This document shows, piece by piece, positions 6,874-13,859 of a stretch of DNA of 33,958 bases. The stretch lies in contig JAWXUL010000026.1 of assembly GCA_044432725.1 (NCBI GenBank), positions 1 through 33,958 of the forward strand, in the 5' to 3' direction. The translations under genes and the position numbers were made by a program. The stretch's first letter is position 1, and each line of letters opens with the position of its first letter. Origin of the DNA: JAWXUK01 sp044432725. GTDB lineage: Bacteria > Bacillota > Clostridia > Oscillospirales > Oscillospiraceae. The notes below the pieces were generated by a model. The model was not told the origin of the DNA. It did not search any database and was given only the letters and a program-made list of their open reading frames with translations.

Positions 6874-9261
6874 TTATCCCATAATCACTGTCACATCAGC
6901 CACAGTGCCAGCAGGGAGAACAGGGATTTTTTCCACAGGATATCCGTTCATTACAATGTTTTCCACACCTTTTTCCACAGCTTTGGGATTTTGAATTGTG
7001 ATGTGATAGGTGGCACCACGGAAACGACGTGTGACTTTAAATTCTTTCCAATCTTTTGGAATACATGGATTGACTTTCAGCTCTTCATAATCAGGGCTGA
7101 TGCCAAGAATATACTGGGTGGCAGAATAGTATGCCCAGCCTCCTGTCCCTGTCATAAAGGGATGACGTGCTCTGCCGTGGGCTGTGTGGGCAGTCCCCAT
7201 AATAAATTGACAATAGGAATAGGGCTCTGCTTGGCGAATGTCAATTTTATCGTTTTGATTATAAGGGGACAGGGCATCATAATAGCGTTTGGCTCGTGAG
7301 CCATTCCCCACCATACACTCTGCAGCCCAAGCCCAAGGATTGGGGTGAGAGAAGATGGCGCCATTTTCTTTGATCCCAGGATATACACGGGTGACAAATC
7401 CAATATCCTCGTTGGGGGTTTGGAAAGGAGGAGCGTTTAGTATTAAACCCCAGTCAGTATACAAATAGTTATCAATGGCATTGAGACATTTTTCGGCTCT
7501 TTCTCCTGTGGCGACCCCAGAGAGGACAGCCCAAGCGTTGGATTCCAGATGGACTTTTCCTTCGGAATCAGCCTGTGTGCCGATTTTCTCTCCTTTGGCT
7601 GTGATACCACGGATATACCATTCACCATCCCACAGTTCACGCTCGCAAGCTGCTTTCACTTCACCTTGGATCCATTGATATTGGTCTGCGTCTTCATGTC
7701 TGCCCAGATAGCGAGCCAGTTCCACGAAATAGCCCAAAGCCCAGTGATGGAGGAAGCTGACCATGGCAGATTCACCACCGCCCAGATTCAAGCAGTCGTT
7801 CCAATCGGCACGGAGACCTTTACAAATCCCATGGGCGCCCACTTGCTCTTTAGAGAAATAAAGAATACATTTCAGGCGATTGTAAATGGTACTTTCCCCT
7901 TGGTCGCAGTAAGGAATATTTAAATCTAAGAGATCAAAATCCCCTGTCTCTTTCACATATTGACACACAGCCACCACAAGCCACAGGGCATCGTCAGAGC
8001 AAGCGTCCTCGATGCCATGGACGTAACTTCCCTTGGCAGGAGTTGGGACCACTGTGGGGGATTTAAATGGCTTTTCTGTTTCTGGTTGGAACCATGCTGG
8101 CTCGAAGAGATGAAGCCCATAACCATGAGAGGTGAGCGCCTCCATAAGCTGAATGATACGAGTACGACACATATCTGGTTCCACAGAAGGAATGGTCATG
8201 GCGTCTTGGGCTGTGTCACGATAACCTAGCCCAGTTCTGCCACCCACTTCGATAAAGGAGGTGAAGCGAGAGAACAGGACGTTGATTTCACTTTGATACA
8301 GGGTCCAAATATTTACCAAAGTGTTCAAGCCTTCGTCAGGGGTGGTGGCTTGTAGAGCCCCTAGTTTTTCATCCCAGAAAGCAGCTAATTTCTTGGCTTG
8401 TTCGTCTACGGCTTGGGCGTTTGCGTATTTCTCACGCATTTCTTTCCCAGCTTCTACCCCACCATTGCCTAAAAGGCAGAAAAGACGGATTTCTTGGTCT
8501 TCTTCCAAGGTGATTTTCTTTTGGAGACAAGCACAGTGGTTTCCACCTTTTTCAAAGGAAGCGTTGCAAACCCCTGTTTCCACCACTTCTGGATTGGATT
8601 CTGTGCGATAAGCCCCGATAAATTTATCACGGAGACAGTCATAACCATCTGGCGTGAAAGATGAGGTAAAGAATTGATATCCTTTTTCTTCATAGTACAA
8701 GTCATGTTCAATGACACCATCTTCATAGCGAGAACCAGCAGAGTAAAGACTCATTTGGAAGTTTTGATTGTCCATGGCAATGTGATGAAAGGACCACTCT
8801 ACATAGGTGTAGATGGAAAGATTACGTGTGTTTTCCGTGTTATTTTTCAGGAGAATATCCCAAATTTCCACAGGGTCGTCCTGTGCCACAGAAAGTTTTT
8901 GACTGGCAAAGATACCATTGTAATCACATTCGTAAATGCTGTAACTCATGCCATGACGGCAAACATACTTCGCCTTGTCAAGGTCTTTCCCCACTGGTTG
9001 CCAAGAAATGCTCCAGTATTCGCCTGTGTCATCATCTCGGATATACACATAGTGCCCAGGGAAATCCATGGGGACACCATTGGGGCGAAAGCGAGTGATT
9101 CGATTGTATTCAGGGGTTTTGTACAAAAGATATCCCCCTGCTGTTTGGTTAAAGACCCCATACATATCTTTTGTCCCAATATAATTGGTCCAAGACATGG
9201 GGGTATCTACTTTATCTACGACATATTCTCTGTTTTTGTTATCAAAATATCCATGTTTCAT
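6874..9261 (-). CDS. GH94 disaccharide phosphorylase, N,N'-diacetylchitobiose phosphorylase-like
   Basis: This is a 795-residue family-94 glycoside phosphorylase, an inverting cytoplasmic enzyme that uses phosphate to split a beta-linked disaccharide into an alpha-sugar 1-phosphate and free sugar. The catalytic Asp lies in ADWND (485-489, most likely D489). Motifs that separate subfamilies are GLGYRDTAQDA (344-354), CSDDALWL (421-428) and DWNDCLNLGGGES (486-498). As I recall the families, these fit N,N'-diacetylchitobiose phosphorylase. Cellobiose phosphorylases instead have MGFRDSNQD, FNDDPLWL and DWNDCLNLNCF. The N-terminal RDDDTGEYWSISWQPV also fits the chitobiose type. AGGAG precedes the ATG. 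Its neighbours are sugar ABC transporter genes and a mutase gene. GH94 membership is certain; substrate is inferred. Confidence 0.88.
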   Translation of the reverse strand: MKHGYFDNKNREYVVDKVDTPMSWTNYIGTKDMYGVFNQTAGGYLLYKTPEYNRITRFRPNGVPMDFPGHYVYIRDDDTGEYWSISWQPVGKDLDKAKYVCRHGMSYSIYECDYNGIFASQKLSVAQDDPVEIWDILLKNNTENTRNLSIYTYVEWSFHHIAMDNQNFQMSLYSAGSRYEDGVIEHDLYYEEKGYQFFTSSFTPDGYDCLRDKFIGAYRTESNPEVVETGVCNASFEKGGNHCACLQKKITLEEDQEIRLFCLLGNGGVEAGKEMREKYANAQAVDEQAKKLAAFWDEKLGALQATTPDEGLNTLVNIWTLYQSEINVLFSRFTSFIEVGGRTGLGYRDTAQDAMTIPSVEPDMCRTRIIQLMEALTSHGYGLHLFEPAWFQPETEKPFKSPTVVPTPAKGSYVHGIEDACSDDALWLVVAVCQYVKETGDFDLLDLNIPYCDQGESTIYNRLKCILYFSKEQVGAHGICKGLRADWNDCLNLGGGESAMVSFLHHWALGYFVELARYLGRHEDADQYQWIQGEVKAACERELWDGEWYIRGITAKGEKIGTQADSEGKVHLESNAWAVLSGVATGERAEKCLNAIDNYLYTDWGLILNAPPFQTPNEDIGFVTRVYPGIKENGAIFSHPNPWAWAAECMVGNGSRAKRYYDALSPYNQNDKIDIRQAEPYSYCQFIMGTAHTAHGRARHPFMTGTGGWAYYSATQYILGISPDYEELKVNPCIPKDWKEFKVTRRFRGATYHITIQNPKAVEKGVENIVMNGYPVEKIPVLPAGTVADVTVIMG

Positions 9262-9324
9262 ATGATTGCTCCTTTTTTATGAAAGAAATAACTTTTAGTA
9301 TTGATTGACGAAATATTACATTTA

Positions 9325-9354
9325 GTTATATCTCAGAGAGATTACTTTCAGTAA
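9325..9354 (-). promoter_or_regulatory. Possible promoter/operator of the GH94 gene
   Basis: TTACTG (9349-9354), 18-base spacer, TATAAC (9325-9330) on the minus strand. The -35 overlaps a palindrome ATTACT-TTC-AGTAAT (9341-9355). The 108-base gap after the response regulator gene would allow separate transcription of the phosphorylase and mutase genes. The hexamers are weak. Confidence 0.35.
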
Positions 9355-9369
9355 TATTATCTAAATAAA

Positions 9370-10143
9370 TTACAGATTTAAATTCCCACGGTATTCGTTT
9401 GCTGAGATCCCCACTTCTTTTTTAAAGACTCTGGAAAAGTGGGTTGCTTCTCCATAGCCAACCATTTCTGAAATTTCAGAAATACGCAAACTACCATCTG
9501 TCAACAGTTCTTTTGCTTTTTCAATGCGTATTTCGTTTAAGACTTCATAGAAATTTTTCTTCAACTGTCCGTTGAGAAGCTTGGAGAGGTGCCATTGGCT
9601 GACATAGCAATGCTCTGCTACTTGGGGAAGGGTCAGCTTTTCGCTGTGATGTTCTTTGATATAGGACAAAGCTTGTGTCAGGACAAAATTACTGGCTTCA
9701 CTGCTGTCAGATTCCTCTTTTTGGCTTTTTGGATCAGTTTCCACTTCTGGAGCTTCCACTGAATCCATGCTTTCCAGATTTTCTTTCATCACAGTGATGG
9801 CTTCATAAATTTCGTCTAGCTTGGTGGGCTTTAAAAGATAGCGACAAGCCCCCAAACGCATTGCCTCTTGGGCAAAGGAAAAATCGCTGTGACCAGAAAT
9901 AATGGTGACTTGCAACTGCGGGAACTCGCTACGCAAGGCACGCAACATTTCTAGTCCATCTACATCAGGCATATTCACATCTGTCAATAGAATGTGAGGT
10001 TTTTTTTCTTGGATCACTTCTGCGCCCTCTTTGCCGTCAGAGGCAGTTGCCACCACTCGGCAGTCTAGGGATTCCCAGTTGATGACTTTGGATAAACCTT
10101 CTACAATACGAGGTTCGTCATCTATAATTACCACATCATACAT
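9370..10143 (-). CDS. Two-component response regulator, YesN-type with AraC DNA-binding domain
   Basis: The 257 residues comprise an N-terminal receiver domain (D8 and D9 acidic pocket, phospho-acceptor D55 in LLTDVNMPD, S83, K105 in LLKPTK), an acidic Ser/Glu linker (about 125-150), and a C-terminal AraC-type double helix-turn-helix (about 155-257, including EISEMVGYGEATHFSRVFKK). The gene lies 4 bases after the second permease gene. Its partner is most likely the YesM-type kinase encoded four genes upstream in the same direction. Such regulators usually activate the adjacent sugar transporter operon, so the target is probably the solute-binding-protein promoter. Confidence 0.92.
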   Translation of the reverse strand: MYDVVIIDDEPRIVEGLSKVINWESLDCRVVATASDGKEGAEVIQEKKPHILLTDVNMPDVDGLEMLRALRSEFPQLQVTIISGHSDFSFAQEAMRLGACRYLLKPTKLDEIYEAITVMKENLESMDSVEAPEVETDPKSQKEESDSSEASNFVLTQALSYIKEHHSEKLTLPQVAEHCYVSQWHLSKLLNGQLKKNFYEVLNEIRIEKAKELLTDGSLRISEISEMVGYGEATHFSRVFKKEVGISANEYRGNLNL

Positions 10144-10147
10144 TGCT

Positions 10148-11005
10148 CTACCCCTTGATAGCTCCAGCCGTCATCCCTTTGATGATGTTCTTTTGCAAGA
10201 AAATATAAACGATCACCACAGGAATCACCACAATCACAACAGAAGCTGCCATTTTACCATAATTTGTTCCGGCTTGGGAAGAAATTTGGTTCAGTAGGAG
10301 GGTCACTGTCTCAGAGCCAGGAATACGCAAGAAAAAGCTTTGGGTAAAGAGATCGTTATAAGACCATAAAAATGCAAAGATACTCACCGTGGCAAAGGAA
10401 GGTCTTGCCATGGGCATGACGATTTTGAAATAAATCTGATACACATTACAGCCATCTAAAAAGGCTGATTCCTCTGTGCCGATGGGCAGAGAACGCATAA
10501 AGCCCATTAAAACCATGGTAGCAAAGGAAAGATTCCCTGCGATTTGTGGCAAGATGGTGGCGATCATAGATTTCCAGATATCACGGGTGCCAGCTAATCC
10601 CCAAGCAGCTTCCATACGAAACACAGGAACAATGGTGGCAAAGCCAGGGATCATCATAGAGGCGATGATTGCTCCAAGTAGGAACTTTTTCCCGGGGAAA
10701 TGATAGCGCACAATGGCAAAAGAGGCAAAGCCAGCCAGCACAATCACAGCCATTGTCACAGAAATAGAAATAATGATAGAATTGAGATAGGCTTTTCCCA
10801 CGTCCATGGTACTAAAAGCTGCTTCAAAGTTTTCTAATGAAAAGCTATCTCCCATGGGGATGGAGAAAGAGTCTGTTCTAATTTCATTCTTCACACGAAA
10901 GGAATTGAGAATAACCCAGATAAAAGGGTAAATGGTAGTAATAGCCCAAGCAGAGAGAAAGAAATAGACTGCACAAAGACCTGGGGTAAATTTTTGTTTT
11001 TTCAT
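10148..11005 (-). CDS. Carbohydrate ABC transporter permease, MalG type
   Basis: This 285-residue inner-membrane permease of the CUT1 class has about six transmembrane helices. It has the EAA loop that contacts the ATPase (EESAFLDG followed by a GCNVYQIYFKIVMP segment) near residues 190-215. An N-terminal cytoplasmic stretch precedes helix 1 (about 12-35), and a hydrophilic segment around 40-55 is followed by the paired helices. The gene lies 12 bases after the MalF-type permease gene, with which it should form a heterodimer. No ATPase gene accompanies them, so a shared MsiK/UgpC-like ATPase encoded elsewhere is expected. Confidence 0.92.
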   Translation of the reverse strand: MKKQKFTPGLCAVYFFLSAWAITTIYPFIWVILNSFRVKNEIRTDSFSIPMGDSFSLENFEAAFSTMDVGKAYLNSIIISISVTMAVIVLAGFASFAIVRYHFPGKKFLLGAIIASMMIPGFATIVPVFRMEAAWGLAGTRDIWKSMIATILPQIAGNLSFATMVLMGFMRSLPIGTEESAFLDGCNVYQIYFKIVMPMARPSFATVSIFAFLWSYNDLFTQSFFLRIPGSETVTLLLNQISSQAGTNYGKMAASVVIVVIPVVIVYIFLQKNIIKGMTAGAIKG

Positions 11006-11017
11006 GATAAGCCCCCC

Positions 11018-11908
11018 TTAATAGTCCACATCTTTGAAGAAGATGTTGGCAATTTTTGAAATACTGATCCCTAAAACCACAATGAGGACAGCAATGGTCG
11101 CACCATAGTCCACGTTGCTCATTTGGAACGTTTGGTTATACATATAAGTCCCCAAAAGCCAAGAACGATTCATGGGGTTTCCGTCTCCCAGCATGACATA
11201 GGGCAAGTCAAAGACTTTTAAAGAGCCTGTGATTCCCAAGATGATACAGGTGTTCAGCACATTTCTCAGAAGAGGAAGGGTGACATACCATATTTTTTTC
11301 AGGCTTGTTGCGCCGTCGATTTCTGCTGCTTCGTAAATGTCAGAAGAGATGTTGTTTAGTCCTGTGACCAGTATGACGAAGTAAAACCCCACATATTGCC
11401 ACATCACAGGGCCGAAGAGAAGGATGTTATAGGTCCAAGATTTGGTGTCTTTCCAATAGATATAACTGTTTTTATCCGTGCCGAAAAACAGTTGGTTGAG
11501 CATACCACCGTTATCCATAAAAACGAGATTAAACAGTAGCCCCAAAGCAGTTGCCGAGATGACAATAGGTAGAAAATAAACAGTTCGGAAAAATTGTGTT
11601 CCCACAGTGATATTGTCCACCAAAAGAGATAGGAATAGGGCGATACCCACTTGGAAAATGATGGTACAAAGAAGCATATACCCTGAATTTTTCAGCGCAG
11701 TTTGTAAATAAGGGTCGCTGAACATATCCACATAATTGCTGTAAAATGGTTCGTTCCAGCCTTGGGTTTTCCCTGCTAGTTGTGTGATGGATTGAAAGCT
11801 GTTATAAATATTCATTAAAAAAGGATAGAACAAATATACCAGCAAAAAGACAATCATGGGTGTTAAAAACACGAACAACGGTCCTTTTTGTTTATAGATT
11901 GTGTTCAT
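11018..11908 (-). CDS. Carbohydrate ABC transporter permease, MalF type
   Basis: This 296-residue CUT1 permease has about six transmembrane helices and the EAA motif EAAEIDGATSLKKIW in the typical position near residues 190-215. It pairs with the following MalG-type permease and receives substrate from the lipoprotein encoded upstream. A 281-base gap containing a strong terminator-like stem separates it from the binding-protein gene. That arrangement is known to keep permeases less abundant than the binding protein. Confidence 0.92.
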   Translation of the reverse strand: MNTIYKQKGPLFVFLTPMIVFLLVYLFYPFLMNIYNSFQSITQLAGKTQGWNEPFYSNYVDMFSDPYLQTALKNSGYMLLCTIIFQVGIALFLSLLVDNITVGTQFFRTVYFLPIVISATALGLLFNLVFMDNGGMLNQLFFGTDKNSYIYWKDTKSWTYNILLFGPVMWQYVGFYFVILVTGLNNISSDIYEAAEIDGATSLKKIWYVTLPLLRNVLNTCIILGITGSLKVFDLPYVMLGDGNPMNRSWLLGTYMYNQTFQMSNVDYGATIAVLIVVLGISISKIANIFFKDVDY

Positions 11909-12039
11909 AAAAGAGACACCAGCCTTTCTTGTGGAGTGTAAAACTTTTCCCTGAATGGAAAGAGTAGGGGTCTGGTTTTTGTTATTGTGACCAATTTCAT
12001 TTATTTCATTCTTTCAAGGCGAGTTTTCTATCTTCCTTG

Positions 12040-12104
12040 AAAAAAACAAGAAAACACAACACGCTTCTGTCTTGGAAAAGACTGGTAGTGTGTGTGCTTT
12101 CTTG
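12040..12104 (-). terminator. Intercistronic terminator/attenuator after the binding-protein gene
   Basis: On the minus strand, CAAGAAAGCACACACAC pairs with GTGTTGTGTTTTCTTG (about 15 pairs with one bulge and a G-T pair) and is followed directly by seven T residues (complement of 12040-12046). A second hairpin, TAAAGC...GCTTTA (12111-12134), stands before it. Together they resemble a partial terminator that also shields the upstream mRNA from 3' exonucleases. Confidence 0.75.
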
Positions 12105-12189
12105 ATGGTCTAAAGCCTTTGTGCGAAAGCTTTAGTATAAGTTTTTCTCATTTCATTGTGCTATTGTTTTTAAGTTGGGATTGATTTGA

Positions 12190-13563
12190 TTAGTCGATTC
12201 CCAAAGAAGAAGAAAGAAGCTCTGCAGAAGTCATTTGACCATCTAAAACTTCTTTGACACCAGCAAAGAGTAACTTACGAGCTTCTGCTTCGATGTTATC
12301 TTGGGTAGCAGCCACAACAAAGGTAGCACCAGCTGTCATTTGGATGGCATCCAAAGCAAGAGAGCTCAGGTCATCAGTAGGGATGGTTGGGTTTTTCAGT
12401 GCAGTGATTGCAGTGGCACCAAATTTACTGACCACTTCATCTGTTGTCATTGCTGTGATAAATTCAACAGCAGCAGCTTGTGTTTCAGGATTTTCCCAAG
12501 CAGTACGAGTAATGTAGTAACCCATAGACAAACCGCCGATTACTTCTGTGGCAACACGGTCGCCCTTGGCGGGGACATAGGTCACTGTGATGTTATTGAC
12601 GTCAGCTGCAAAGTCTTCAAAACCACCGATTTTCCAAGAACCATCAATGAGGAAAGCGGCTTCGTCGTTGTAAATTAAATCAACTGCCACAGCATCAGTA
12701 TCGGTTAAAGTGTTTCTTGGCAAGAAGCCCATGTCATACAATGTTTTCATGTCATCAATGGCAGCAGCCCATTTCAAACCAATTTCATCTGTGGTGGTGT
12801 TCACAGGAAGGGAAAGGTGATCTGTCACAGAACCATTGTTTAAAACGGTGAACTCAAACCAGTAGTGAGGCACTTCCATCATGGAAGCAGCAATGGGGGT
12901 ATAGCCTGCATCTAAGATTGTTTGGCAGTCAATTAAGAATTGATCCCATGTGTAATCTGCACCAGGAATGGCGACGCCAGCAGCTTCCAAAACAGCTTTG
13001 TTCACAAACAAACCTTCCCAATAGCCATTGACTGGGATACAATATTGATCGCCATCATAGGGGGAAGCAGGTAGCATTTCATCTTTCATGTTGCTTGCAT
13101 AATCAGGATAGACTTCACGGATTTCTGCAATGGAGACAACTTCGTTATCTGCGATTAAATCGTTGGCATCCACACCAGCGAAGAAGAAAAGAACATCAGG
13201 TTCTGAACTAGATTGGAAGTCCAACAGTATTTGGCTTTTCCATGTTTCATTCGAGGTGCCAGAGTTGTCAAGAACGGTGTTTCCTGTGGCTGCTTCATAA
13301 GCTTCCACTGCTTCCACATAGTTGGCACGGTTTCCGTCTTCACCACCATAAGAGGTGACCACATAAAGTTCTACGCCATCGCCAGAATTCTGGGTGCCGC
13401 CTTGATCAGGAGTGGAACCACCACCATCAGGAGTGCTTGTGTCAGTGCCACCTCCAGTGGAATCAGAGCCAGTGCCACTGTCGTCAGAACTACAGCTTGC
13501 CAAAGCACCTAAAAGCATGGTAGAAGCCAATAACATTGCCAAAGTTTTTTTCATGTTTTTCAT
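12190..13563 (-). CDS. Sugar ABC transporter solute-binding lipoprotein (family 1)
   Basis: This 457-residue extracellular binding protein has a Lys-containing signal peptide and lipobox LASC with lipidated Cys24. A Gly/Ser/Thr/Asp-rich linker (about 25-60) leads into the two-lobed family-1 fold. Segments typical of this family include NGYWEGLFVNKAVLEAAG and, near the C-terminus, ETQAAAVEFITAM. The start at 13563 is chosen because GGAGG (13572-13576) lies eight bases upstream. An in-frame ATG at 13608 would put the ribosome-binding site inside the gene. It delivers the disaccharide to the two permeases encoded next. The specificity cannot be read from sequence. Confidence 0.93.
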   Translation of the reverse strand: MKNMKKTLAMLLASTMLLGALASCSSDDSGTGSDSTGGGTDTSTPDGGGSTPDQGGTQNSGDGVELYVVTSYGGEDGNRANYVEAVEAYEAATGNTVLDNSGTSNETWKSQILLDFQSSSEPDVLFFFAGVDANDLIADNEVVSIAEIREVYPDYASNMKDEMLPASPYDGDQYCIPVNGYWEGLFVNKAVLEAAGVAIPGADYTWDQFLIDCQTILDAGYTPIAASMMEVPHYWFEFTVLNNGSVTDHLSLPVNTTTDEIGLKWAAAIDDMKTLYDMGFLPRNTLTDTDAVAVDLIYNDEAAFLIDGSWKIGGFEDFAADVNNITVTYVPAKGDRVATEVIGGLSMGYYITRTAWENPETQAAAVEFITAMTTDEVVSKFGATAITALKNPTIPTDDLSSLALDAIQMTAGATFVVAATQDNIEAEARKLLFAGVKEVLDGQMTSAELLSSSLGID

Positions 13564-13643
13564 AATAATTACCTCCATATAATAAGTCATTTTGTACAAG
13601 TGTTTCAAAGTGGAAATGTCTTCCTCTTTTTTAACATAGTCTT

Positions 13644-13672
13644 ATTATAGAGGGATGGCAAGGAAAAGGCGA
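13644..13672 (-). promoter_or_regulatory. Probable activator-dependent promoter of the binding-protein gene
   Basis: A perfect TATAAT (13644-13649, minus strand) stands at a suitable distance from the gene, but the region 16-18 bases upstream has no recognisable -35 hexamer. A consensus -10 with a poor -35 is what one expects for a promoter driven by an AraC-type activator such as the locus response regulator. Confidence 0.55.
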
Positions 13673-13751
13673 TGATTTCTTTTGGCATTTCTTATCTCTG
13701 CTTGTTCAATTCCACATCTTTTTAGCTACCACTAACGAAAAAATTGGTTAT

Positions 13752-13799
13752 TATGCTCAAATAAAGATAAACTATGAACAAAAATCTGGAAATATGAAC
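13752..13799. repeat. Phased TATGNNC repeats, candidate regulator binding sites
   Basis: TATGCTC (13752-13758), TATGAAC (13773-13779) and TATGAAC (13793-13799) are spaced 21 and 20 bases apart, about two helical turns. They lie between the histidine kinase gene and the binding-protein promoter. AraC-type regulators often bind direct repeats on one helix face, so these are candidate sites for the response regulator. Confidence 0.35.
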
Positions 13800-13859
13800 T
13801 TTGTTCTGCTTTAGGAAAAGCTGAAAACTGCTCTCGTGGAGAGGATTAGGGGGATTGAT

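Noticed and set aside
6874..9261. Calling the GH94 enzyme cellobiose phosphorylase
   Set aside because: The diagnostic segments (YRDTAQDA, CSDDALWL, LNLGGGES) do not match the cellobiose phosphorylase versions (FRDSNQD, FNDDPLWL, LNLNCF), so I preferred the diacetylchitobiose type.
8674..9282. 202-residue plus-strand frame opposite the GH94 gene
   Set aside because: It is antisense to a conserved enzyme, has no ribosome-binding site and no domain. The same reasoning removes the other long antisense frames, for example over secA at 19938-20372 and over argH at 30378-30917.
13564..13608. Upstream in-frame start for the solute-binding lipoprotein
   Set aside because: It would place the GGAGG ribosome-binding site inside the gene and spoil the signal peptide by adding 15 polar and aromatic residues.
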